Source: a virus
Length of the DNA: 64,000 bases
Direction: 5' to 3' (one strand)
Virus record (IMG/VR): IMGVR_UViG_3300032797_000032
Location: 1 to 64,000 of that record
In this document: piece by piece, positions 39,812 through 48,655 of the stretch
How positions within the stretch are numbered: position 1 is the first letter of the stretch
Layout: each line of letters starts with the position of its first letter
Position numbers and translations under genes: made by a program
The notes under the pieces: model-generated
What the model was told of the DNA's origin: nothing
The model's input: the letters and a program-made list of their open reading frames with translations, nothing else
The model's database searches: none

Positions 39812-42502
39812 ATGATTGCTCTAAAATCAAGAGTGGTATACGAGGGAAAGGAGGGCACGGTAACCCAGCTTTTCCCAAAGATACAGAAATGTATCTTGAG
39901 GTTCGATGACGGGAGTCAACGAACCTTGAGGCTTCAGGACTTTAAGCCCTTTGCATTAAAGGAGAGGATAGTGTCGGTAGCGGAGCTTTTCGAAACCGAC
40001 CAAACTAAGCTCCCAAAAGGAACGCTTTGTAGAGTCCGCTATCCTATTGCTAATCTAGGTGTTAAGAACAAAAACAATAGGATGTATGACCGTGCAGTAT
40101 TTGAAAAGGTTTTATCAGATAAAGAAATAGTAGAGAAGATTAAGAGCCGATGTCTCTTTGGGGACTTAGAGCACCCAGAAGAGTCAGCTATCAAATTAAA
40201 CAAAGATACTACCTCTCACATAGTATCGGGCATAGTTATTGAAGGCGATGTAGTAAAAGCCGATTTCGATATCCTGCCTACTCCTGCAGGTCAATTCATT
40301 GACACTTTACTTAGAGCTGGTTGCCAAGTTGGGACTTCTACAAGAGCCGAAGGTGAGCTAGAGGAAATCAATGACGAGAAAGACGGCAAGTATTACCGAG
40401 TAGTGCCTGAGAGCTATCAGTTTGTTACGATAGACTTTACAGGAGACCCGTCAACATTTGGCTCAGAGCCAGAGAAGATTATGCGTGCGGTTCAAGGTGA
40501 ATATGAATCCCATAGAGTTAATAAGGAGGTAGCCCTTGCAATTCTTGAGAGCTTACATACCGAAGAGGCTACTAAGCTCAGAGATAACATATCAATTGAC
40601 AAACAACATAAGGGTTGCAAAAATCACGTTGGTGAGAAGAAGTGCACAGAGTGTAAATGTAAAGAGATTAAAGATGGTGAGGTTATAGATGAGTCAATGA
40701 AATGGAATCCTGCTATTGTTATTGATGGAAAGACCTACCAGATTGACCGTATAGCTTATACTCTCACTAATGTAGGAGACCCTGCAGATGTTAAGAAGTT
40801 TGATGACCTAGACTTAGTAACTAAACAAGCTGTCCTAAAGCGTATATCTGAGGAAGAGGTTATAGAGCCTGATAAGGATAAGCCTTCTACAGAGCCTATT
40901 ATAGATAAGAAAAAGGATATTCCACCTCCTAAATGCCCACTCTGCGGTGAAGATTTAGAGGATGTAGGTAACTATAAGTGGGATTGCCCTTTAGGTTGCT
41001 TACCACAAGCTATGGAACTTGGACAAATAGAAGACTTTGCTAAGCCCTTCAACGAAGCAAAAGGCGACATAGATTACTCCAAACTCTACTATGATAAGGA
41101 GATTAAGGTATCTCACCCAGAGGTTGCAGATGGGCGTGATTTAGAGCTTAGTGTGCAGATTAAAGGAAATGATGGAAGACCTGATGCACAGGTAGGGCAC
41201 TTTGGTTACAACTTCTGGTTGAGACCGCCCAAGGCGATTAAGGGAGAGCCTTATGCTTCTAGGATGGCGTTAGAGAAGGCTATTGAGACAATGCTTAAGC
41301 ACAAGGGCTTTACGATTAAGGGATGGGTTGAAAAGTCTGTTGAAGCTAAGGAGATGAAGGAAGCTACCTTATCTCCATCAGAAATCTCCTCAATCTTGTT
41401 TACTTATTCTGTAGATGGCTATTGGGCAAAAGATAAGAAAGGTGAAACTTTATTTATAGGAACTTACGACAAACTCAAGAAAGAGGGTTATCCTGAAGAT
41501 ATGCTTTCCAATGCTATGAAAAATCCAGGACAATGGCAAGTTGTGGAGAGCAAACTAAAGGAAATGAAGCTTAATCACGAAGGCAAGGAATACTCTGTAT
41601 ATTTACTTGATGATGGAACTATGGATACTGTCATACAAGTAAATGGAAAAGAAGCTAGATTTGATGGAGAGTATACTGCTCAATATAGGGATAAGGATGG
41701 AGCTATGACAGAACAAGGGTTGATAACCTTAGCAAAAGAAGCTATTGATAGTGGTATGATAGATGAAAGCCAAGTCAAGAAAGCTCTAGCTTGTATCAAA
41801 GAATTGAAGATTGAACTTGCTACAGCTATAGCTGAGCGTGATACGGCTATTTCTAGAGCTAAGGAACGCTTGACTGTCTTGACAGAAAACTATCAAAAAG
41901 ATGTTGCATCTCTTACAGAAACTCTCAACAAGCAATCTTCAGAGATTGAACTTATAAATAGCCTAGCAAAGAGTCAAAATGGAATGCTTGTTGAGGCTAC
42001 TGTTAAGTTTAAGGCATTAGAAGAGAGCTTACAAAAACAAAGAGCCGAATTCGAAGCCGAGCTTACAAAAATAAAGGAGGCTAATAATGAAACTATTCGG
42101 CAAATTAAAGGAAATCTTGAAAAAGCTATTTCAGAAAAAACCGAAGCAAACCATAAAGAAATAAATCAATTGAATGAAAAATCGAAACAACTTGTTGATG
42201 CCCACACTTTGGAACTCGACAAGACTAAATCTGAGCATCAAAAACAAATGCTAAGAAAGTATTACGAGACAGTCCTCAAAGTCTCAGGTCTCAAGCTTAC
42301 CGAGAAGGCTCTAGCACTTCTAGAAACCTGCCAGAGTGAGCAAGAGATTGACAGCACTATTGAGGATATAAGGAAAACGCTGAGGGAAAGTTTCTTACAC
42401 TCTGAGAAATTGACCGATGTGAAAGTTCCTGTGTCTACTCTTACGCCTGGTGAGAGTCAAATAAAGAACCAGGTGGGAAAAGCATTTAGTGGAATGAAGT
42501 AA
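39812..42502 (+). CDS. prohead protease (gp21-like) fused to scaffold-like coiled coil
   Basis: Residues 1-50 look like a small KOW/SH3 barrel. Residues about 70-225 are a gp21-type serine protease: H121 in FGDLEHPEE, S176 in VGTSTRAEGEL, and a conserved core ending VTIDFTGDPSTFGSEP. The middle holds zinc knuckles (CPLCGEDL...CPLGC) and a domain of unknown role. Residues about 665-830 are a long coiled coil like scaffold gp22. In T4 protease and scaffold are separate genes (21 and 22) directly before the capsid gene. The fusion would tether protease to core and probably self-cleave. Confidence 0.88.
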   Translation: MIALKSRVVYEGKEGTVTQLFPKIQKCILRFDDGSQRTLRLQDFKPFALKERIVSVAELFETDQTKLPKGTLCRVRYPIANLGVKNKNNRMYDRAVFEKVLSDKEIVEKIKSRCLFGDLEHPEESAIKLNKDTTSHIVSGIVIEGDVVKADFDILPTPAGQFIDTLLRAGCQVGTSTRAEGELEEINDEKDGKYYRVVPESYQFVTIDFTGDPSTFGSEPEKIMRAVQGEYESHRVNKEVALAILESLHTEEATKLRDNISIDKQHKGCKNHVGEKKCTECKCKEIKDGEVIDESMKWNPAIVIDGKTYQIDRIAYTLTNVGDPADVKKFDDLDLVTKQAVLKRISEEEVIEPDKDKPSTEPIIDKKKDIPPPKCPLCGEDLEDVGNYKWDCPLGCLPQAMELGQIEDFAKPFNEAKGDIDYSKLYYDKEIKVSHPEVADGRDLELSVQIKGNDGRPDAQVGHFGYNFWLRPPKAIKGEPYASRMALEKAIETMLKHKGFTIKGWVEKSVEAKEMKEATLSPSEISSILFTYSVDGYWAKDKKGETLFIGTYDKLKKEGYPEDMLSNAMKNPGQWQVVESKLKEMKLNHEGKEYSVYLLDDGTMDTVIQVNGKEARFDGEYTAQYRDKDGAMTEQGLITLAKEAIDSGMIDESQVKKALACIKELKIELATAIAERDTAISRAKERLTVLTENYQKDVASLTETLNKQSSEIELINSLAKSQNGMLVEATVKFKALEESLQKQRAEFEAELTKIKEANNETIRQIKGNLEKAISEKTEANHKEINQLNEKSKQLVDAHTLELDKTKSEHQKQMLRKYYETVLKVSGLKLTEKALALLETCQSEQEIDSTIEDIRKTLRESFLHSEKLTDVKVPVSTLTPGESQIKNQVGKAFSGMK
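42087..42164 (+). CDS. possible nested 25-residue basic peptide in another frame
   Basis: Inside the coiled-coil part of the protease-scaffold gene, AAAGGAGG lies 6 nt before ATG 42087. It opens a +1-frame peptide MKLFGKLKEILKKLFQKKPK...; strongly cationic and amphipathic, like a membrane-active peptide. The ribosome site could be an accident of Ile-Lys-Glu-Ala codons, so this is only a candidate. Confidence 0.25.
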   Translation: MKLFGKLKEILKKLFQKKPKQTIKK

Positions 42503-42525
42503 TCTAACCTCTAAGGAGAAATACA

Positions 42526-43947
42526 ATGTCAACGCAAAAGTTAGTAGAGGCTAGGATGCAGGCAATGCAAGACTCCCGCAGGAAATTGGTTGAGGCTTGG
42601 AATCCCTACATCAAAGCCGTGGATACCTATCTCAAGGAAAAAGAGAATAGGACGATGAATGACATCGAAAAGCAGAACGTGGCAACCTGCTTAGAGAACG
42701 CTATGTTGGAATCTGCGGGTAAATCGAAATTGTTCGAAACTACCTATGCAGAGAATATCTCCTTCTTAGGCGTTCAGCTGCCCGTGATTGCGGCATTGTT
42801 ACCGAGCCTCGTGCTCAACAAAATCGCAATCGTTCAGGCATTAGACCGCAGAACAGGTGCTGTCTTTTATCTGGATGTGAAATACGGACAGAGCAAAGGT
42901 GCAGTAGGTATCGGGCAGTCAATGATGGCTGCTAAGACTGGTCACAATGCTACACTGGCTGGGCGTAGGTATGCCTCAGTGATTGTGGAAGCGGAAGTTG
43001 TGACTGGTGGTTCGTTCACCTTAGCTTACAAACCTATCGTTCCTGGAACTTTAATCATCACGGCTAACGCTGGTGGTGAAATCCTGACCGATGACGGAGC
43101 TGGTAACCTCGTGTCTAACGTGTCGGGTGGTTCTGGTGCGATTACCTCCTACACCAACGGCACAGTAACTGTGACCTACGGTGGCGGTGGAACAGGTGGT
43201 GCAGCAAGCTATCGTTACAACTATGAAAAAGCAACCGATGGAGTTCCTTCTGTTGACATCACGTTAACCAATGAGCCGATTTCAGCAATTGACTTCCCGC
43301 TTCGTGCTAACTACACGTTGGGGGCTGCGATTGACCTCGAAAAAGCTCACGGGATGAATCTTGAAGATGAGTTGGTGAAATATCTTGGTGGCGAGATTAA
43401 GTTTGAAATTGACCACCTTGGTATTGACTATATTAAGGATGCCGCAGAGTCAGCCCTTGCTGCAGACCCGATTGGAACTTGGAGTGCTTCAATCGCTGGT
43501 ACGCAGGAATGGGTGTGGAAAAAGTATCACTTCATTGACTACATAGAGAAAGGTAGCAACAACATCTTCTCTAAGACGCTGCGTGCAATGGCTAACTTTA
43601 TCATCTGTGGTAACACAGCTGCTAGAGTTATCCGCCAGTTAGAGCCTCATTTCAAGCCGATTGCTGGTCTTGAAAATATCTCTCCGACTGGTCCAATCGA
43701 GTTAGGAACCCTCGATGGTCGTATTGTAATCCAAGACCCGTTCCTTGACCCGAACAAGTATTATCTTGGATATAAAGGCGACAGCTTCTTGATGGCAGGG
43801 TTTATCTATGCACCCTACATCCCGCTGTTTGCTACTACAACCTTAATTACTGCAGACCTCAAAGCCCAAAAGGGTTTCTTGAGTGCCGCAGGGTTTAAGG
43901 TAATCAATCCTGGTATGTATACATACGGTGTAATTAGCGGTATATAA
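42526..43947 (+). CDS. major capsid protein (gp23-like)
   Basis: Forms the HK97-fold capsid lattice. Position after protease-scaffold, 473 residues, and segments such as NISFLGVQLPVIAALLPSLV and RRTGAVFYLDVKYGQSKG match myovirus capsid proteins. An N-terminal propeptide is likely: L69-F70-E71 followed by Thr fits the gp21 site. A beta-rich insert (about 155-240, GSFTLAYKPIV...TVTYGGGGTGG) may be a surface-exposed domain. Codon choice is distinctly richer in ATC, GTG, AAC and CTC than neighbours, as expected for the most highly expressed gene. Confidence 0.9.
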   Translation: MSTQKLVEARMQAMQDSRRKLVEAWNPYIKAVDTYLKEKENRTMNDIEKQNVATCLENAMLESAGKSKLFETTYAENISFLGVQLPVIAALLPSLVLNKIAIVQALDRRTGAVFYLDVKYGQSKGAVGIGQSMMAAKTGHNATLAGRRYASVIVEAEVVTGGSFTLAYKPIVPGTLIITANAGGEILTDDGAGNLVSNVSGGSGAITSYTNGTVTVTYGGGGTGGAASYRYNYEKATDGVPSVDITLTNEPISAIDFPLRANYTLGAAIDLEKAHGMNLEDELVKYLGGEIKFEIDHLGIDYIKDAAESALAADPIGTWSASIAGTQEWVWKKYHFIDYIEKGSNNIFSKTLRAMANFIICGNTAARVIRQLEPHFKPIAGLENISPTGPIELGTLDGRIVIQDPFLDPNKYYLGYKGDSFLMAGFIYAPYIPLFATTTLITADLKAQKGFLSAAGFKVINPGMYTYGVISGI

Positions 43948-43972
43948 ACCGTAGTAACAAACTAGGAGATGA

Positions 43973-44008
43973 CTACCTAGCTAGAGCTGAAAGGCTCTAG
44001 CTAGGTAG
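43973..44008 (+). terminator. 15-bp perfect hairpin after the capsid gene
   Basis: CTACCTAGCTAGAGC (43973-43987), loop TGAAAG, GCTCTAGCTAGGTAG (43994-44008). The run after it is CCCTTAAAAG, not U-rich, so it may act as an mRNA 3'-end stabiliser or factor-dependent terminator as much as an intrinsic terminator. It would separate abundant capsid mRNA from downstream genes. Confidence 0.7.
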
Positions 44009-44039
44009 CCCTTAAAAGATAAGTAGTAGGGGGATATAA

Positions 44040-44723
44040 ATGACAAAAACAGATATCATAGAGTGGCTACAGCGAGAGTTCAAACCTTTGCAGTTAGCAA
44101 CGCCTGATGAGACATTATCCCAAGTTGTTGACAATGCGATAAGGTATTGGAATACTCATTCTGGTTATAAGATTGGGCAGATGTATAATGCTACAGGAGC
44201 TCGTATTCAAATAGACCCTCAATTCAAAATGGTAGTGCAGGTCTTTCCTAATACGGCAGTTGCTCCCTTAATAGTAAATTTCCCTACTACATTGTTGTTA
44301 GGTATGACTATTTTGGATAATGTAACTACAGATATGATATTGATGTCTGAGGCTTACAAGACCTACAAAAACTATATAGGTGGAGATTTCAGATGGTGGT
44401 ATAATAAGTCTGATGACCCTGCAGTTGGTGGTTACTTATATATGTCTGGTCTTCCTCAAGGTGTGGATAGGCTCTTTGTAGTAGGCACTAAGCGAGTTAT
44501 GCCTAATGAAAATATCAAGCCTGAGTATGTTTTGGATTGGGTTTTGAATTACTCCAAGGCTTTGTTAAAGATGATAGAAGGCAATACGTTGCGTAAGGCA
44601 GATATTATAGGGGTTCGCAATGATGGAGACAGGCTTGTAGATGAGGGATTAGAAGCTCAAAAGACTTTGCAAGACAATCTTGCTAGAGATGGGCGTTGGG
44701 TAGTATTAGCCAGAAGGGCGTAA
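44040..44723 (+). CDS. head completion/neck protein candidate
   Basis: 227 residues, directly after the capsid gene where T4 has gp24 then neck genes 13/14. The C-terminal pattern (LNYSKALLKMIEGNTLRKAD, RLVDEGLEAQKTLQDNL) resembles phage neck proteins that join portal and tail. An N-terminal helix starts MTKTDIIEWLQREF. Assignment is by position and loose pattern. Confidence 0.5.
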   Translation: MTKTDIIEWLQREFKPLQLATPDETLSQVVDNAIRYWNTHSGYKIGQMYNATGARIQIDPQFKMVVQVFPNTAVAPLIVNFPTTLLLGMTILDNVTTDMILMSEAYKTYKNYIGGDFRWWYNKSDDPAVGGYLYMSGLPQGVDRLFVVGTKRVMPNENIKPEYVLDWVLNYSKALLKMIEGNTLRKADIIGVRNDGDRLVDEGLEAQKTLQDNLARDGRWVVLARRA

Positions 44724-45520
44724 TGGGATATAACACATTACTAGAATATACGTTTAGCGATACCCTAAGGAAACAGAAAACAATATCTCAACAGTTTCCA
44801 ACTTTTGACGATAGGGTAGATGCTGTGAAAGCTGCGGGTGGTGTAAGGCTTCAGAAGATAGAGCCTGACCGCTTAACCTTTAAGGTAGCTTCTGTATCTA
44901 ATCCAGGAGGCTGGTATACCGTAAAGCTAGGTTTTCTTAATCCCATATTTACTTTACAAGATTTGATTGAACGTGATAGAGAGGTTTGGGCATCTGAGGA
45001 AAATGAGGATGCTCTTGACTACAATATACTAGCTCAAAAGTTTCTAGCTAGGGTAGACTTGCTTTGGGATTGCACTTGTCCAGCAGACTTGTATTGGGGC
45101 TACGAGTATATACGAACTGACAAGGGTGCCCAAGCCGACCACGAAGAGAATAGACCTCCTAAGATTAGAAACCCAAGACAATACGGGTTTGGTTGCAAGC
45201 ACTTAGACTTAGTATGGAGAGAACTAGCTGGAACTTACTTAGATGATGTTGAGAGGTTCATCAGAAAATACTACGCTAGGTGGATTGATGGTTCAATAGA
45301 GAAGATGCAGAAAGACCGCAAAGCTATGAAAGCAGGAGCCGAAGAGCTTCGCAAAAAGGAAGATGAACAGGCTATGAAAAAGCAGGCAGAACAAGCTCAA
45401 TCTAAGCGTGCAGAAGAGCTTAGGAAAGAGTTTGCTAAGGAAAAGGGCAAAGCTGAAGAGCCTAAGAAAGAGGCAAAGCCTGAAAAGGAAGAGAAGCCTA
45501 AAGAGAAAGAGAAGAAATGA
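44723..45520 (+). CDS. SWIM-like zinc protein with charged coiled-coil tail
   Basis: Start at ATG 44723 (TAATG overlap). DCTCPADLYWGY ... YGFGCKHLDLVWREL is a split SWIM-type zinc finger (CxC then CxH), a pattern present in a family of phage virion proteins. The last 75 residues are Lys/Glu-rich helix (EEPKKEAKPEKEEKPKEKEK), like other candidate internal proteins in this phage. Function unknown. Confidence 0.65.
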   Translation: MGYNTLLEYTFSDTLRKQKTISQQFPTFDDRVDAVKAAGGVRLQKIEPDRLTFKVASVSNPGGWYTVKLGFLNPIFTLQDLIERDREVWASEENEDALDYNILAQKFLARVDLLWDCTCPADLYWGYEYIRTDKGAQADHEENRPPKIRNPRQYGFGCKHLDLVWRELAGTYLDDVERFIRKYYARWIDGSIEKMQKDRKAMKAGAEELRKKEDEQAMKKQAEQAQSKRAEELRKEFAKEKGKAEEPKKEAKPEKEEKPKEKEKK

Positions 45521-46362
45521 ACGAATTCATAAATAGCATAATACGGGAAACTACAACCTCTTCAGACATATCCTATTTGCCTGGTGGGTTTACAACTATG
45601 GCAGGATATATGCAAACTCTGTCTAGAATGAAGCCTAGATGGAACGTCAAGGTCTTGGAAGAAACGGATAACTATAGAGTAATGTTTGAAGAGCATATGA
45701 ACGTAATCGTTCCTAAGACCTCTTGGGATGAGTTTACAGACAAAGTCTTGAAGCTAAAGAGTCCTGCTAAGGCAGACCTTACAGTAGACTTAGGTAGCTA
45801 TTTGAAAGAGGCAAAAGCTCAAGACCTAGGCAAGACCGTCAAAGAGCTAGACCACGCCTTGATGAAGGTTGTAGCTGAACCTCCTATATTAGAATCCGAC
45901 ATCAATATGGCTAGGTGGTCTGAGATATTTGGAGTTGAAAAGTATATTACTGCAGATGTCTTATTAAGGTATGAACAGCTTGAGAACGATATACAGAAGC
46001 TAACCCTCAAGCTCAAAGAGGAATATGCGGTAGCTGTAGGACACTTGCAGATGATAGTTGATGCCTTAGAGGATAAGACTCCTTTGAGCTCTTACGATGT
46101 CTTTAGCTCTTATGATTACCTTACAGGCTCAATAGCTAGAAGTAACTTTGGGGGAGTTATACTAGTCTTTCAGACCTTTGTAGATTTGAACTTTGACCGT
46201 TCAGAGAAGATACAGATACTTAATGCCCCAGAGGTTATGGACGAATTATCAACTTTGAAAAATGTTAAGGTAGTAAAAAATGAGGTATACCCTATTGGGG
46301 AAGGTTTTCAGACAAGTTTGTTTTCCAAGCTTGAAGATATTATCAAAGGAGTGAAACTATGA
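45517..46362 (+). CDS. candidate internal or structural protein, 281 residues
   Basis: Begins MNEFINSIIRETTTSSD (I-R-E near residue 11, a weaker tag match). The rest is alpha/beta with a long central helix (LENDIQKLTLKLKEEYAVAV). Not recognised. Confidence 0.65.
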   Translation: MNEFINSIIRETTTSSDISYLPGGFTTMAGYMQTLSRMKPRWNVKVLEETDNYRVMFEEHMNVIVPKTSWDEFTDKVLKLKSPAKADLTVDLGSYLKEAKAQDLGKTVKELDHALMKVVAEPPILESDINMARWSEIFGVEKYITADVLLRYEQLENDIQKLTLKLKEEYAVAVGHLQMIVDALEDKTPLSSYDVFSSYDYLTGSIARSNFGGVILVFQTFVDLNFDRSEKIQILNAPEVMDELSTLKNVKVVKNEVYPIGEGFQTSLFSKLEDIIKGVKL

Positions 46363-46796
46363 TTGATTTATTAGAGGCTAAGGATTTGTCTTGTTACAAG
46401 AAGTTGCTAAATGTATTTGGCTCTTATACTGATGCCTTTCCTGCAACTGGGGTTGATAGGCTTTTGAATAAAGCTATTGAGAATGGTATGCGGATAATGC
46501 CGAAAGACAAAAGGGCGGTTGAAATCTTGAACTATATTTTGTCTATGTCTAAGTCCGCACCTGCGAGAGTTCAAGAGCTTCTTAATGTTAGGTTCTCTGA
46601 TTTGCCTATCAATTTCAAGCCGATATTTAAGGTAGGCAATAGGAGAGAGGTTGCCTTCTGGAACGCTGATGATAGGTTAAGCGACAAGGTTGTATCGTTA
46701 CTTGACTTTGAAGGAGCAGGCAAGGGAGGCTTTTGGGCGAGTGTAGATAGAAAAAAAGTGGACTTAGTTGATGGCTTTAATGACAAGGAGGAATAA
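46359..46796 (+). CDS. hypothetical protein, 145 residues
   Basis: Begins MIDLLEAKDLSCYKK; a short tag-like L-L-E then Ala. Helical N-terminus and beta C-terminus (FKPIFKVGNRREVAFW). Not recognised. Confidence 0.65.
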   Translation: MIDLLEAKDLSCYKKLLNVFGSYTDAFPATGVDRLLNKAIENGMRIMPKDKRAVEILNYILSMSKSAPARVQELLNVRFSDLPINFKPIFKVGNRREVAFWNADDRLSDKVVSLLDFEGAGKGGFWASVDRKKVDLVDGFNDKEE

Positions 46797-48131
46797 ATGA
46801 GAGAGTTAGTCACGTTTCTAAGAGAGAATACCGCTGAAACTAGCAAAGGTATTAAGGAAGAGGTAAAAGGGTTGTATCCTGGGATTGGTATGCAGGAAGA
46901 GTTTGTTAAGAGTCACGATATACCTGTTCCAGAGGAAGTCAAAGAGGCAGAGAAAGTTGAGAAGGTTAAGGTAGTAGGAGATGCTAAGTCAGGAACAGAG
47001 CCTATCAAGGAAGATGAAGTAAAGGACGCAGCTAAGGATGCTAAGAAAGAGGGTAGGTTTGAGGTTACTGACGAATTGGTTGATGAGGTTGCAAAAGACC
47101 TAGAGATTGACTTTGCAGTAGTCAATCGTGACCAGTTGAAGAGGGGTATGGAAGTTGAACAGGAACATATCTCGCACTTTGAAGACCCGAAGGATATGGC
47201 AAACATAGCTCTTGACCATTTGAAAGAAATAGCCGATTACTATACGAGGCTAGATGCTATGGAAGCACAGGCTAAACAAGAGCCTCAAGTTCCTCCAGCA
47301 GGAGAGCCTGCACCTGCAGAGCCTTCAGCTGAACCGCCAGTTGCAGAAGAAAGCAAAAAGAAAGACGAAAAAGAGAAGAAAGAGGAAATTAAGGATGCTA
47401 AGGTTCCTGATTTGTCTAAGTCTGAAGAAGATATTAAGATGGCGTTGTTAGAGGCTACTGACGATGCAATCTTGAATGAGTTTGCTTTGATGATGAAGGA
47501 CGATGCCTTTATGAAAGACCACGTGAATGAGGTTGCTCCTGAAGGTTGGGAACCAACAGTCAAGGCTATGAAGAAACACAAGGATATTACTAATCCTTGG
47601 GCTCTTGCGTATTGGATGAAGAATAAAGGATATAAGAGCCACGAAGCTATGAATGAGCAGGAATATACCGTTTTAGGAACCTTCTCAGATGAACCTACAG
47701 CTAAGGACTTTTCTGCTAAGAATCCTGGAACGAACGTTTTGACAAACAAGGATGGGAAGTTTGAAGTTGTGAAGATGAAAGAGGCAGTAGCTGAGGCTAA
47801 GAAAGACGAGAAGAATGTCAAAGAGATGGAGAAAGCAGCTAAGTTAGCCAAGGAGAAAGAGGAAAAAGAGGAGAAAGAGAAAAAGGAGAAGAAGGAGAAA
47901 GCTAAAGCCAAGGAATCGAAGCTTACACCCGAACAATTACTCGATATGGCTGAGAGGTATATTGTAGTTGGGCACCTGCTAAGCAAGGTGGTATCGGAGA
48001 AGGCAAAACTCTCTGAAGCCGAGCAGAGCTTCGTTGATACGTTTGATAAGGATAAGAAGGCTCTAGCCACGGAGGATAGTGAGTTGATAATCTCCGAAGC
48101 TAAGAAGATTTTGGTAGGAGAGAAGAAATGA
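46797..48131 (+). CDS. 444-residue acidic candidate internal head protein
   Basis: Begins MRELVTFLRENTAETSK with L-R-E at residues 8-10. Contains Pro/Ala/Glu linkers and KEK-rich helices. At residue 201 lies AKVPDLSKSEEDIKMALLEA, nearly the same module as residue 1205 of the 1349-residue protein. KAMKKHKDITNPWALAYWMK is a compact helical motif seen in phage head proteins. A C-terminal helical domain with AERYIVVGHLLSKVV follows. Proteolytic processing is likely if the tag is used. Confidence 0.75.
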   Translation: MRELVTFLRENTAETSKGIKEEVKGLYPGIGMQEEFVKSHDIPVPEEVKEAEKVEKVKVVGDAKSGTEPIKEDEVKDAAKDAKKEGRFEVTDELVDEVAKDLEIDFAVVNRDQLKRGMEVEQEHISHFEDPKDMANIALDHLKEIADYYTRLDAMEAQAKQEPQVPPAGEPAPAEPSAEPPVAEESKKKDEKEKKEEIKDAKVPDLSKSEEDIKMALLEATDDAILNEFALMMKDDAFMKDHVNEVAPEGWEPTVKAMKKHKDITNPWALAYWMKNKGYKSHEAMNEQEYTVLGTFSDEPTAKDFSAKNPGTNVLTNKDGKFEVVKMKEAVAEAKKDEKNVKEMEKAAKLAKEKEEKEEKEKKEKKEKAKAKESKLTPEQLLDMAERYIVVGHLLSKVVSEKAKLSEAEQSFVDTFDKDKKALATEDSELIISEAKKILVGEKK

Positions 48132-48655
48132 GACAACTTCTTGAAAGACTGCTAGAAAAAGAGGTATATGCTGAGCTTGAAGATATGCCGTTGAAAAAAC
48201 AGGCTCTTGTAACTCTTCTAGTTGAAATTCAGAAGAAGATGGAAGATTTGAAGGCTCGTATTGAAGAGTATAAAGGAAGGCGTGGTAAGATAGAGCCTGA
48301 TATTCTTAAAGCTCTACACAAACTAGAAGCTAATGGAGTAAGATTAGGAAAGGTTCTAGTTTTCATAACACAGGGGCGAGGCTTCGCATCTTTCAAGGAA
48401 GTTATGGAAGTTGTGCAAAAGGAGATAAGCCCTAAAGTTGCGAAGCTTTTGAAAGCTACTTATGATGAGCTCTCCAAAGAGAAAACTAGGGGAGAAGAGC
48501 TTCGTGTAAAGCTAGGACGTGAAAGTCTGTTAGATGAGGATTGGAAAGATGTATGGCAGAACATTGTTAATTTCTTTGCCAAAGTTTTCAATCCGTTGTT
48601 AGATAGCATATCTGGTTCAATTGAAGATGTTGAAAAACTGCTTGGGATAAAATGA
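48128..48655 (+). CDS. candidate internal head protein, 175 residues, helical
   Basis: Tag MRQLLERLLEKEVYAELEDM (L-L-E at 8-10). Long helices (VTLLVEIQKKMEDLKARIEE) and an amphipathic C-terminus (DVWQNIVNFFAKVFNPLLDS) that could touch membrane. Not recognised. Confidence 0.75.
   Translation: MRQLLERLLEKEVYAELEDMPLKKQALVTLLVEIQKKMEDLKARIEEYKGRRGKIEPDILKALHKLEANGVRLGKVLVFITQGRGFASFKEVMEVVQKEISPKVAKLLKATYDELSKEKTRGEELRVKLGRESLLDEDWKDVWQNIVNFFAKVFNPLLDSISGSIEDVEKLLGIK

Noticed and set aside
44034-44042. TATAAATG at the start of the neck gene as a late promoter
   Set aside because: It overlaps the start codon itself, so it could not serve as the -10 of this gene's own transcript.
47285-48136. 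Long minus-strand open frame (283 codons)
   Set aside because: Ser/Phe-rich antisense shadow of a Lys/Glu-rich gene; no ribosome site and interrupts the operon direction. The same applies to other antisense frames over KEK-rich genes, such as 33161-33502.
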